Below, piece after piece: positions 8,403-15,425 of a stretch of DNA of 44,643 bases; position 1 is the first letter of the stretch; each line of letters opens with the position of its first letter. The notes beneath the pieces were generated by a model. It searched no databases. It was not told the origin of the DNA and saw nothing but the letters and a program-made list of their open reading frames with translations. Source of the stretch: CAZUFB01 sp048173955 (GTDB taxonomy: Bacteria > Actinomycetota > Coriobacteriia > Coriobacteriales > UMGS124); assembly GCA_048173955.1 (NCBI GenBank), contig DBEYOB010000167.1, positions 1-44,643 of the forward strand. Direction: 5' to 3'. The position numbers were made by a program, and so were the translations under genes.

Positions 8403-9110
8403 CTATGCGTCGAGCCGCTCCCCGTGCCGGCGGAAGATGCGCCGGGCGATGTAGACGCACGGCGTGTCGAGCAGCGAGGTCACGATGTAGATGGCGTAGC
8501 TCGAGGCGAAGATCGACACGAGCGTCGCCATATCGTAGGTCCCCCAGAACGCGATAGCCGTGAAGAGCGCCGTGTTGAGGAGCTGGCTCACCAGGGTCGA
8601 CCCGTTGTTGCGCAGCCACAAAAAGCGGTCGCGCTCGCCACACAGGCGCGTGGTGAAGTCCCACCAGCGGTGATAGAGCCACACGTCGAAGAACTGGCTC
8701 ACCGCGTACACGGTGAACGAGGCGAACATCATGCGCGGCGTGTTGGAAAAGACCTGCTCGAACGCCGTGTGAATCGTGTCGTTGGGGCTCGGCGCATACA
8801 GCAGCCAGCTCTGGCTGAGCACCAGGAAGAACACCGACACGAGCAGGCCGAGCGACACCGCCCGGTTGGCCGCCCGCTTGCCGTAGCACTCCGAGAGGAT
8901 GTCGGTGATGAGGAACGTCGAGGCGAACAGCACGTTGCCGAGCGTCTGCTCCACGCCGAACGCGTCGACGAGCAGCAGGACCTCGACGTTGGCGAGCACC
9001 ATCGCCACGACCGAGACGCAGTACAGGCCGGCCTTCCCGAACAGCCGGAATGCCGCCAGCACCGCACCGAAGATAAAGACGACCGACCCGATCAGCAACA
9101 GCTCGTTCAC
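8403..9110 (-). CDS. yhhQ: YhhQ-family queuosine precursor transporter
   Basis: Integral membrane protein of 235 residues with about six TM segments. It matches the YhhQ/VUT_1 family, which takes up preQ0, preQ1 or (in some bacteria) queuine for tRNA modification. Family-like stretches include FLITDILSECYGKRAANRA and the SQFFDVWLY motif. It starts only 2 bp after the radical SAM gene, so the two form an operon. The substrate cannot be told from sequence alone; the partner gene suggests queuine or preQ1. Confidence 0.85.
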   Translation of the reverse strand: MNELLLIGSVVFIFGAVLAAFRLFGKAGLYCVSVVAMVLANVEVLLLVDAFGVEQTLGNVLFASTFLITDILSECYGKRAANRAVSLGLLVSVFFLVLSQSWLLYAPSPNDTIHTAFEQVFSNTPRMMFASFTVYAVSQFFDVWLYHRWWDFTTRLCGERDRFLWLRNNGSTLVSQLLNTALFTAIAFWGTYDMATLVSIFASSYAIYIVTSLLDTPCVYIARRIFRRHGERLDA

Positions 9111-9112
9111 GG

Positions 9113-9844
9113 CTACTCCCCCACTCCGAAGTCAGTGTTCTCCACGAGCACGTCGACGCGCGCGTCGGGCGCCAGGCGCGGGTAGAGCCCGTGCATGAAC
9201 GCGTCGACCACGGCGGCGTCGGGCGCGACCTTGGTGGAGTTGGCGCACATGACGTTCACGCAGATGCGCTCGAAGTGCGCAAGGCCGAGCTCCACGTCGC
9301 GCTCCATGGAGGCGAGGGTCTGGCCGGGAAGGCCGAACAGCAGGTTCGCCTCGTCGAAGTGCTCGGCGATCACGGCCGGGTCGGTCACGGGGACGCCCCC
9401 GAGCACGATGCCCTTGCGCAGCACCCGCTCGCGCAGGTCGGCGTCGAACGTCTCGAGGCCGAGCTTGAGCTTGAGGTCGAAGCCGTCGAACGCCGCGCGC
9501 AGCGCCGGGATCCGCTCGCGGTACATGAAGTGGGACTCGAAGTGGATGGTGGAGATGCCGCGCTGCCGGCACGTCTGCCGGATGAGCTCGAGCGTGGGTT
9601 CGTCGAAGTCGAACACCGAGCCGCTGTCGATGATCTCCACCTCGCCGAACGCGCCGGTCAGCTGGTCGAGCACCGAGCGGTTGAGCTCGAAGTTGGCGGC
9701 GGTGTCGGAAGAGCGGTCGAGATGGTAGTCGCAGAAGGTGCACTTGCGGTACGCGCAGCCCGTCGTGCGCAACAGCACGATCTCGCGCGGCCGCTTGTCG
9801 CGGATGACGCCGTAACGTTGCATATGGGCGGGGCTAGGGCGCAA
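9113..9844 (-). CDS. Radical SAM enzyme, probable queuine lyase (QueL-like)
   Basis: A 243-residue radical SAM protein. Three cysteines (C30, C35, C38) form a C-x4-C-x2-C cluster motif, in the context CAYRKCTFCDYHLD, rather than the common C-x3-C-x2-C. It is followed by a TIM-barrel-like fold pattern (EIIDSGSVFDF, HFESHFMY, LGLETFDADLRERVLRKG). Known biology: a radical SAM subgroup in gut bacteria (QueL) cleaves queuine to preQ1, and such genes sit beside queuosine transporters. The yhhQ neighbour makes this the best guess, not a proof. The start is TTG 9844 (AAGGGG eight bases upstream); ATG 9823 is possible but lacks a ribosome site. Confidence 0.65.
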   Translation of the reverse strand: MRPSPAHMQRYGVIRDKRPREIVLLRTTGCAYRKCTFCDYHLDRSSDTAANFELNRSVLDQLTGAFGEVEIIDSGSVFDFDEPTLELIRQTCRQRGISTIHFESHFMYRERIPALRAAFDGFDLKLKLGLETFDADLRERVLRKGIVLGGVPVTDPAVIAEHFDEANLLFGLPGQTLASMERDVELGLAHFERICVNVMCANSTKVAPDAAVVDAFMHGLYPRLAPDARVDVLVENTDFGVGE

Positions 9845-9860
9845 AGGCCGGGCCCCTTGT

Positions 9861-9965
9861 CTCCTTAGTTTTGGTTTGGGGAGCTATCGCGGGCGCGCGG
9901 AGCAGCGCCGCCGCAGGCGGCATGCGCGCGGCGACCTCCCGAGGCAGGATGGTTTCGAACTGCCT
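9861..9965 (-). promoter_or_regulatory. Structured leader before the queuine-salvage pair; possible riboswitch
   Basis: On the minus strand: hairpin AGGCAG/CTGCCT (9965-9942), then GGGAG (9940-9936) pairing with CTCCC (9883-9879) around a GC-rich inner stem, then an A-rich stretch CAAACCAAAA, then CTAAGGAG. Known preQ1-I riboswitches end in an A-rich loop and ACTAAGG, which overlaps the ribosome site. The end resembles this, but the long insert between the stem strands does not. Candidate only. Confidence 0.25.
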
Positions 9966-10100
9966 TGGCCGACACGGACCGGGCGATGGTAGCACAAAAC
10001 GGCGGCCTCGGAGGTGGCGTCCGGTCGCTCGGCTTGCCACCCCGCTGGCCGCCCCGCATGGCCGCTGGCCGACCGCCCCCCCCATCGCCGGGCAATCGCC

Positions 10101-10106
10101 TATACT
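10101..10106 (+). promoter_or_regulatory. Possible -10 box for the lipoprotein gene
   Basis: TATACT stands alone as a good -10 element in GC-rich DNA, 79 bp before the start at 10185. No good -35 is visible, so it is weakly supported. Confidence 0.3.
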
Positions 10107-10184
10107 TTCAGCAAGATCAGCGTGACCGCGTGCGACCCCGGCAAATCGTGCGCACCAGCCGCGCCATCGCGAGAGGAGCCGTCC

Positions 10185-10769
10185 ATGAGCAGGCATTTCG
10201 CTTTGCAGCCGTCCGGAACACACATGACCAAAGCGCATGCGTCCGGACGGCGGTCGCACAACCGGCTCGTCGCCGGCGCGGCTGCCCTCCTCTGCACCGC
10301 GCTCGCCGGCATCGGCATCGTCGCGGCTCTCGGCGGATGCGCCCCTTCGCAGCATGCGGCAATCTACGACGACGATGCACGCATATGCGACAACGCGGAC
10401 AGCTACACCTTCGTCAACTACCGGGGCGGGATAGACCCCGAAGGCGGCGAGGTCGAGCTCGACTTTGCCGGCTTCACCGGCAAGTACACCCTGTGGGACC
10501 TCTATGCCGACGGCGAGGCGGACGCCACCCTGAGCGGCGAGGTCGCCGTGGGGTCGGAGCCGTACCGGCTCGTCATGGTGACCCCCGAGGACGACGTCGT
10601 CGAGATCCTCGAGGGAAGCGGCACTGTGGACGAACAGCTCGAACTCGCCGACGGCCGCACGCGCCTCATCATGCTCGGAAAGGGCGCCAAGGGTTCCGTC
10701 TCCCTCGAGCTCGAGGCATCGGACAACGTGCGCATCGACATCTCGAGCGACCTGGTGCCGTGGGCCTAA
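10185..10769 (+). CDS. Small lipoprotein of unknown function
   Basis: A 194-residue exported lipoprotein. The ATG at 10185 has GAGAGGAG seven bases upstream. A basic N-terminus is followed by a hydrophobic segment and the lipobox ALGGC, with the acylated Cys near residue 52. The mature part is acidic and beta-rich (SYTFVNYRGGIDPEGGEVELDF, then YTLWDLYADGEAD) and looks like a compact envelope domain. I do not recognise a family. It stands alone between a divergent operon and a convergent ATPase gene. Confidence 0.75.
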   Translation: MSRHFALQPSGTHMTKAHASGRRSHNRLVAGAAALLCTALAGIGIVAALGGCAPSQHAAIYDDDARICDNADSYTFVNYRGGIDPEGGEVELDFAGFTGKYTLWDLYADGEADATLSGEVAVGSEPYRLVMVTPEDDVVEILEGSGTVDEQLELADGRTRLIMLGKGAKGSVSLELEASDNVRIDISSDLVPWA

Positions 10770-10807
10770 CGGAAACAGCACGGACCCGGCATCGCGAGCC
10801 AGGTGTC

Positions 10808-12097
10808 CTAACGTCCGAGGCAAGTTATAGGGATGACGTACACGCCGTCGGGTCGTTGGTAGAAAAATGGCGAGTTCGCCGTCAGCACGGCCAAAAACGA
10901 CGGAGGCCTCGTCTGAGCGGCAGGGTTCGACGCAACTTTGTCCTTGAGCCTCAAGAGATTCGATGCCGCCTCGTCCGCCTTGGCAACATCGAGCTTTATT
11001 TCGACGGCAGCCCATCGACCCCCAAGAAGCTCGATGATGGCGTCGATTTCAAGCCCGTAGTCATCGCGATAGTAATGGAGCCGGGGGCCCAGCAGGGTTG
11101 TGGAAGACGCCAAATAGCACGACAGATCCCTCATGCACAGGCTTTCGAAGAGGATGCCGAACATTTGCCGGTCAGCCAAAAGCCTGTCGGCATCGTAGCC
11201 CAGCAACGCCGCAGTAAGGGATGGGTCGACTATATAGCGCTTCGGTTTTGTCCGAACCCGAGCGCGGGATTTGACAGGCGCGTCCCACCCCGTCAGTTCG
11301 CGAACGAGGTAAGACTGCCTGACATACGAATAGCACCTTTCAAATGAGGGGCCCCCGGGGCCTGGCATCTGTCCGCCTGCAAAATCAGATTCGAGCGTCC
11401 TGAGCGCCGCAGGCGTTCCGTCGTTACGCGCAAGCGCCACAAGGGCCCTCTGCACCGCCGCAGGGTCAAGTCCTTCCTTACGAAATGCCGCTTCGCAGGT
11501 CGTTTCGATATATTGGGCCGCCACGAGGCTCGGGTTCTGGTTTGCCCAAGCGACAACAGCGGGCCACCCGCCTCGGCAAACCAGGGCGGCGATCTCCCTA
11601 ATGTCGACCTTCGCACTCGCCACCTCGAGGGTCTTCTCATGTTCCAAGAAGAGCGTCTCGAGAGAGGCACGACCGTTGGACAAGCCTTGTTCGTACAGGG
11701 TCATAGGGCCCATATCGAGCAAGGCGATCCTGCCCGTTCCGCTATGCACGACCTCGTCTTTGTGCGGCGCCGACGAACCCGTAAGCAAATACTGCCCGGG
11801 TATGGAGCCGCTCGCGTCTATCGCGCCGCGAACCTCATCCCACACTGCAGGGATTTCCTGCCACTCATCGATGAGGTGCGGCTTCTCGCCCGCAAGCGAT
11901 ATGGACGGTTGTAGCTCAACCGGCGCGCACTCGGCGTTTCTATCAAGATGTATGACACTTTCGGCAAAGGTGAGAGAAAGCCAGGTCTTCCCACACCATC
12001 GCGGCCCACGTATTTCAACCCCTCCATACATGCCGAGATACGCGGAGAGCGGAGCCTCCATCAGGCGGGGAAGGTATCCGTTGGGCTTCAAAGTCAT
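10808..12097 (-). CDS. AAA_14/DUF4143 family ATP-binding protein
   Basis: A 429-residue protein of the widespread AAA_14 + DUF4143 family. The P-loop is GPRWCGKTW (about 31-39; the family usually has GPRQVGKTT), the Walker B-like region is LIDEWQEIPAVWD, and a sensor stretch is LLTGSSAP. The C-terminal half contains the DUF4143 nuclease-like pattern (DDYGLEIDAIIE and VEIKLD, as in PD-(D/E)xK folds). The cellular role is unknown; these genes are common in accessory regions. The ATG at 12097 has GGGAGG five bases upstream. It is less GC-rich than its neighbours and next to an orphan 23-bp repeat array, which suggests transfer. Confidence 0.85.
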   Translation of the reverse strand: MTLKPNGYLPRLMEAPLSAYLGMYGGVEIRGPRWCGKTWLSLTFAESVIHLDRNAECAPVELQPSISLAGEKPHLIDEWQEIPAVWDEVRGAIDASGSIPGQYLLTGSSAPHKDEVVHSGTGRIALLDMGPMTLYEQGLSNGRASLETLFLEHEKTLEVASAKVDIREIAALVCRGGWPAVVAWANQNPSLVAAQYIETTCEAAFRKEGLDPAAVQRALVALARNDGTPAALRTLESDFAGGQMPGPGGPSFERCYSYVRQSYLVRELTGWDAPVKSRARVRTKPKRYIVDPSLTAALLGYDADRLLADRQMFGILFESLCMRDLSCYLASSTTLLGPRLHYYRDDYGLEIDAIIELLGGRWAAVEIKLDVAKADEAASNLLRLKDKVASNPAAQTRPPSFLAVLTANSPFFYQRPDGVYVIPITCLGR

Positions 12098-12149
12098 TGA
12101 GGCCTCCCAAACCGGGACTTCATAGAACGAGACGCATTGCGAGAAAATT

Positions 12150-12226
12150 ATACCGCCTGTCCTAAGAAAAAAATACCGCCTCTCTCATTAAAAAAATACC
12201 GCCCCTACCGGAGCAAAAATACCGCC
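12150..12226. repeat. Four ATACCGCC repeats with exact 23-bp period
   Basis: ATACCGCC occurs at 12150, 12173, 12196 and 12219. Each copy is preceded by an A-run, and the starts are exactly 23 bp apart. The array lies between the AAA_14 gene start and the lytTR gene end. Period and CCGCC core equal those at the IS21 ends in this window, but the spacer sequences differ and no transposase gene is next to it. It is either a leftover IS21-type end or a multi-site operator. Confidence 0.75.
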
Positions 12227-12279
12227 TGGACATCTCCTGTCTCCGGCGAAGTCTCCGACAGCCCGCTGCTCTCCGCCCG

Positions 12280-13005
12280 TCACGCGCATCGCGTGCCGAT
12301 GTGGTCGCGGTAGGCGGCCTTGACGCGGGAGGCGTTGCGCTGGCCGATGGGAACGCGGCTCCCGTCGGCCAAGACGAAGTCGAATCCCTCCGCCGCGACG
12401 ACGTAGTCGAAGTTGACGAGGTACCCGCGCGTGCTGCGGCAGACCTGCGGGAACGGCTCGAGCGCCCGCTCCACGTCGGAGAAGCTCGTGCGGACGCGCA
12501 GCGGGGGCCGGGCGCGCCGATGCAGGACCACGTGGTGCCCGCTCGAGTGGCAATACATGAGCTGCGAGACGTCGATTGCCGTCCTGCGTGCCCCGACGGC
12601 CAAGAACGCCATGGTATCGCTGCCCGCACGGAGCAGAGCAGTACGCGCAAGCACCGCGGAAAGCTCCTCGTAGCGAAACGGCTTGAGCAGGTAGCCGACG
12701 GCACCGACACCGTACCCGCCCACGGCGCAGCGCTCGTCGGAGGCAACGAGCACCAGCGGGCACAGCGCTCCCCCGGCGCGGAGCCGCCGCGCTTCGGCGA
12801 TGCCCCCGCCGGCAAAGCCGGCGTCGCAGTCGAGCACGACGAGGTCGTAGCGGTACTTCTCATCGGCGCAGGCGGCGCACAGGGACGCGGCGCCTTCGAA
12901 CGAGTCGACGCGCACGCCTGCGGAGGCGCCGCGCCCGTAGCGGCGTAGTTGACCGGCGAGGCTCCAGAGCGTCTCGTCGTCGCATCCGATCAGGCCAACA
13001 CGCAT
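12280..13005 (-). CDS. LytTR-family response regulator
   Basis: Two-component response regulator of 241 residues. The receiver domain (1-120) has the acidic pair at 9-11, the presumed phospho-acceptor D59 (VVLDCD) and K108 (LLKPF). The LytTR DNA-binding domain (about 135-238) shows MYCHSSGHHVVLHRR and CRSTRGYLVNFDYV, typical of the fold. No histidine kinase gene is adjacent, so it is an orphan in this window. The start is ATG 13005 with GGGGGTG upstream. A leftward terminator just upstream isolates it from the preceding stub. Confidence 0.88.
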   Translation of the reverse strand: MRVGLIGCDDETLWSLAGQLRRYGRGASAGVRVDSFEGAASLCAACADEKYRYDLVVLDCDAGFAGGGIAEARRLRAGGALCPLVLVASDERCAVGGYGVGAVGYLLKPFRYEELSAVLARTALLRAGSDTMAFLAVGARRTAIDVSQLMYCHSSGHHVVLHRRARPPLRVRTSFSDVERALEPFPQVCRSTRGYLVNFDYVVAAEGFDFVLADGSRVPIGQRNASRVKAAYRDHIGTRCA

Positions 13006-13361
13006 AAGGCACCCCCGATCCGTCTCGTCGTTCCGACTGCCATCCCAAAAACACCGCCGGGGTGCGGCACCCTGCGCGCACCCCGGCGTTTGGTTCTGCT
13101 TGCCCGCGCGCGTCTGGCTGCGCGCACGGTCGCTAAGTGCACGTTGTAGTTGCTCGCGTTGACGGGGACGAGGCCGCCGGAGCCGTCGTTTGCCCAGTAG
13201 CCGCCGGCGGTCACGTCGGTGCCACCGACCTCGACCTGCTCGGGCGGCGCCCCTGCCGCCCACGCCGCAACGGGATGCACGAGGGCGGCCCCCATGCACA
13301 CCAGGGCAACGAGCGCGAGCACGACAAACACTCTGAGTCTCTTTGCTGCCATCATCGCCAC
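12990..13361 (-). pseudogene. 5' remnant of a secreted surface protein gene
   Basis: The first about 75 codons look real: start at 13361 (GTG; ATG at 13355) behind GGAGAG, a clear signal peptide ending AAWAA-GAPP, then a beta-type start of a mature protein (VEVGGTDVTAGGYWANDG, VNASNYNVHL). After that the frame becomes Arg/Ala-rich, crosses a terminator hairpin and runs into the LytTR gene. This pattern fits a large adhesin-like gene whose body was deleted, leaving signal peptide and terminator. Confidence 0.6.
13050..13088 (-). terminator. Rho-independent terminator, leftward
   Basis: On the minus strand a 12-bp stem CGCCGGGGTGCG/CGCACCCCGGCG (13088-13077 with 13066-13055) is followed by GTGTTTTT. 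It would end transcripts from the stub at 13361 before they reach the LytTR gene. Confidence 0.8.
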
Positions 13362-13505
13362 CGTTCTCTCCGCATCTGCCGTAATGCGTCTATTTTCGGT
13401 TGAGGGCGGCGTGGGCGCATCACCCGTTCGAGACGCAAAAACGGGTGATGCCGTGTGCGGGCAAACAGGGGGCGACAGCGGGACAAACGGAGGATGCGAC
13501 CGGAC

Positions 13506-14951
13506 CTAGGAGAGCATGAAGCGGCCGAGGTCCTGGCGCCGGGAGATGCCCAGCTTCTGCAGGGACGATGAGATGTAGCTCTTCACCGTGTTGGACGACA
13601 CGCCCATATGCTCGGCAATCTCGGCGTTGGTCCAGCCGCGTGCGGCGAGCATGGAGGCGGCGAACTCCGTGGTGGTGAGGTTGTCGGCCACGACGTCGCC
13701 CGCATCGGGGTTGTGGACGCGGCGCCAGCCGGCCGAGAAGCGATACGTGATGTCGATGATGCGTTTGAAGTCCTCGGGCCACGCGGGCTTGATCGCCGCC
13801 TCGAGCATGCCGCCGAGCAAACCGTGGTGCTCGCCAAACCCCTCGATTAGGTCGTCGGGGCGGGCAATGTCCCACGCGGCGAGCAGATGGGCGCGGGCCT
13901 CGTCGGCACGGCGCAGGCTCATGAGGTCCATCACCGCCACCAGGTGCAGGTAAATGAAAGGGATGGGATACACGACGTCCTGCATGGCAAAGACGCCGAG
14001 CACAAGGCCCAGGCTCTGGTCGTACTCCCCCTGCAGATACAGCCGGTGGGCGCGCACGTACAGGGCAAAGCAGCGCAGGCCCGGCGGCAAGAGGGGCAGC
14101 ACCTCGCGCGCCGGGGGCAGCCCTGCCGGCTCGGGCAGGTGCAGCAGCGCCGAAGCCGCCTGGGCGACGAACGCCCCCATGGCGCGCATCTCGGGCGAGA
14201 GGGCCTCGAGCGGGACAGAGGCGAGCGAGGCGGCACCGGCAGAGGCGGGGACGTGCGGGTCGGGAGCGAGCGGGGCGGTGTCCTGCGGCCCCGCGAGCGC
14301 GCCGCGTGCCCCCTCGAGCGCGGAGCGCGCCCGGGCGATCTCACCGAGCGCCAGGTTGGCGAAGGCGCTGATGAGGCAGGCGGAGAGGCGAATCGCCGGG
14401 TCGGCGTCCCCCAGATAGGCGCCGGCGAGCCCCGCCGCCTCGTCCGCGCGACCGCTGAAGTAGGCATACTCGGCGCGGGCGATGCCCTTGCGGGGACCGT
14501 CCTCGAGCGACTCGACAAACTCCCAACAGCGCCCCGGTTCAAAGGGCGTGTTCATGAGCGGCATGAGGTTGGAACATGCCCCGGAGGGGCGCCGCGGGGG
14601 TTGGGGTACCCGAGGGTCGGGATGGCACGAGCGGTCGAGAGCAGTGTCGGCGGGTGCGGCGGGGTCGGGCCGGTCGGAGGGCGCGGCGGCAGGCATGGAG
14701 CGATCGGCCGTCGGCGCAGCGGCGGCGGGGGCGGGCTGGTCGGAGACGGGCTGGCCACCCGCAGGCGCTGGGGTGGGCGCTGCGGGGACAGACCTGCGGG
14801 GGTCCGCGGGCTTGCATGCGTCCGCGGGGATGCCCCACGAGCCGCCGAACTTCCGAACGCCGTCGATGCGCCCCTGGGAGCAGTAGCGCTGGACCAGGCG
14901 GTCGGATATACCCCAACGAAGAGCAGTCTCGTGCACCGACAGATACTCCAT
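13506..14951 (-). CDS. Dual-HTH regulator: excisionase-like N-terminus and LuxR C-terminus
   Basis: Transcription regulator of 481 residues with two DNA-binding modules. The N-terminal 1-50 is a MerR/excisionase-like helix-turn-helix (YLSVHETALRWGISDRLVQRYC, then FGGSWGIPADA). A Pro/Ala linker covers about 50-125. The middle 130-400 is a helical repeat-like region. The C-terminal 420-478 is a LuxR HTH (GWTNAEIAEHMGVSSNTVKSYISSSLQKLGI). No receiver or membrane domain is seen. The start is ATG 14951 with AAAGGG upstream. It may control the divergent sigma/ABC operon. The target is unknown. Confidence 0.85.
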   Translation of the reverse strand: MEYLSVHETALRWGISDRLVQRYCSQGRIDGVRKFGGSWGIPADACKPADPRRSVPAAPTPAPAGGQPVSDQPAPAAAAPTADRSMPAAAPSDRPDPAAPADTALDRSCHPDPRVPQPPRRPSGACSNLMPLMNTPFEPGRCWEFVESLEDGPRKGIARAEYAYFSGRADEAAGLAGAYLGDADPAIRLSACLISAFANLALGEIARARSALEGARGALAGPQDTAPLAPDPHVPASAGAASLASVPLEALSPEMRAMGAFVAQAASALLHLPEPAGLPPAREVLPLLPPGLRCFALYVRAHRLYLQGEYDQSLGLVLGVFAMQDVVYPIPFIYLHLVAVMDLMSLRRADEARAHLLAAWDIARPDDLIEGFGEHHGLLGGMLEAAIKPAWPEDFKRIIDITYRFSAGWRRVHNPDAGDVVADNLTTTEFAASMLAARGWTNAEIAEHMGVSSNTVKSYISSSLQKLGISRRQDLGRFMLS

Positions 14952-15065
14952 ACCCGCCCTTTCCGTACGTTATGGTCCGCCGCCCTTTACATACCGCCCC
15001 TGCAGTGCGCCGGCGCTCGCGCGGGAACGCAAATGCGAGCTCCAACCTGTTTGCTGGGGACTCCG

Positions 15066-15071
15066 ATTATA
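15066..15071 (-). promoter_or_regulatory. Possible -10 box of the dual-HTH regulator gene
   Basis: TATAAT on the minus strand, 115 bp upstream of the start at 14951. No good -35 is present, which may mean activator dependence; the 20-bp dyad lies about 50 bp further upstream. Confidence 0.4.
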
Positions 15072-15119
15072 GGCGTATCCAGGTGTACTCGGGCTCGCTA
15101 AAGCAGTGTAAGAAGATTT

Positions 15120-15139
15120 CTGTTCGTCTAGACGAACAG
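15120..15139. promoter_or_regulatory. Perfect 20-bp palindrome, candidate operator
   Basis: CTGTTCGTCTAGACGAACAG is a perfect dyad with no spacer. It lies about 50 bp upstream of the -10 box of the regulator gene and overlaps the edge of the 160-bp element. Perfect palindromes of this size usually bind dimeric regulators. Confidence 0.55.
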
Positions 15140-15293
15140 TTCGGGCGAAGATGACGGCCCTAACCCTTCGCCATAAGAGACCGGCGTGCAAAAAGCCGAG
15201 ATGTGAACGCGCTGACGGAGCGTTACCGAAAAAATGACGCACTTTCCCGTGCGATTCCGCGCCTGCCTTTCGCGTAAGTTTTCGGAACCGGCC
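15134..15293 (-). repeat. 160-bp interspersed non-coding element, copy A
   Basis: Nearly identical to 20009-20168 over its inner about 110 bases. On the minus strand it contains a small hairpin CGCAC-GGGAAA-GTGCG followed by TCATTTTTT, like a terminator, plus CGCT/AGCG and CGGC/GCCG inverted repeats. It ends 183 bp upstream of a minus-strand start codon. Candidate small RNA, leader element or non-autonomous repeat. Confidence 0.75.
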
Positions 15294-15356
15294 CGCGCCC
15301 GTCCCGCCGCTCCCGCCCGTCGCCGGCGCCGTGCACGGCAAAGCGCAACTTTGTTT

Positions 15357-15393
15357 GAAAAAAGCCGAGTGGGGCGCTCATCACGCCCCGCTC
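15357..15393 (-). terminator. Leftward rho-independent terminator with no leftward gene before it
   Basis: On the minus strand a 10-bp stem (15393-15384 with 15376-15367, one G-U pair) is followed by GGCTTTTTTC. The only gene to its right is the rightward sigma factor, so it would stop antisense transcription or is a leftover. Confidence 0.7.
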
Positions 15394-15425
15394 CACCGTC
15401 ATAGTAAGCGAGGAGGTGAAGACGC

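Larger units (their letters stand above)
9845..10184. other. Divergent intergenic region with a structured minus-strand leader
   Basis: This 340-bp gap separates the leftward radical SAM/yhhQ operon from the rightward lipoprotein gene. The left half, read on the minus strand, has several inverted repeats (see the leader entry). The right half has a TATACT box at 10101-10106. No convincing open reading frame was found. Confidence 0.5.
14952..15425. other. Divergent 474-bp regulatory region
   Basis: Between the dual-HTH regulator (left) and the sigma factor (right). From left to right it holds a TATAAT box on the minus strand (15066-15071), a perfect 20-bp dyad (15120-15139), copy A of the 160-bp element (15134-15293), and a leftward terminator hairpin (15357-15393). 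Small frames across it are coincidental. Confidence 0.7.

Noticed and set aside
9942..9965. tRNA T-arm-like sequence with TTCGAA
   Set aside because: The loop is 12 bases and no acceptor, D or anticodon arm can be built around it.
9834..11015. 393-codon frame on the minus strand opposite the lipoprotein gene
   Set aside because: The lipoprotein on the plus strand has a ribosome site, signal and lipobox; the minus frame has none of these and crosses intergenic DNA.
12150..12226. CRISPR-like regular spacing
   Set aside because: The repeat is only 8 bp with 15-bp A-rich spacers, and there are no cas genes; it fits IS-end or operator repeats better.
14985..15000. Another ATACCGCCCC near the regulator start
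   Set aside because: A single copy without the 23-bp periodicity; probably chance or part of the ribosome-site region.
14970..15341. Short frame across copy A of the 160-bp element, similar to a frame at 19905-20264
   Set aside because: The similarity follows from the DNA repeat. The frame is not kept outside it, its ends differ and there is no start signal.
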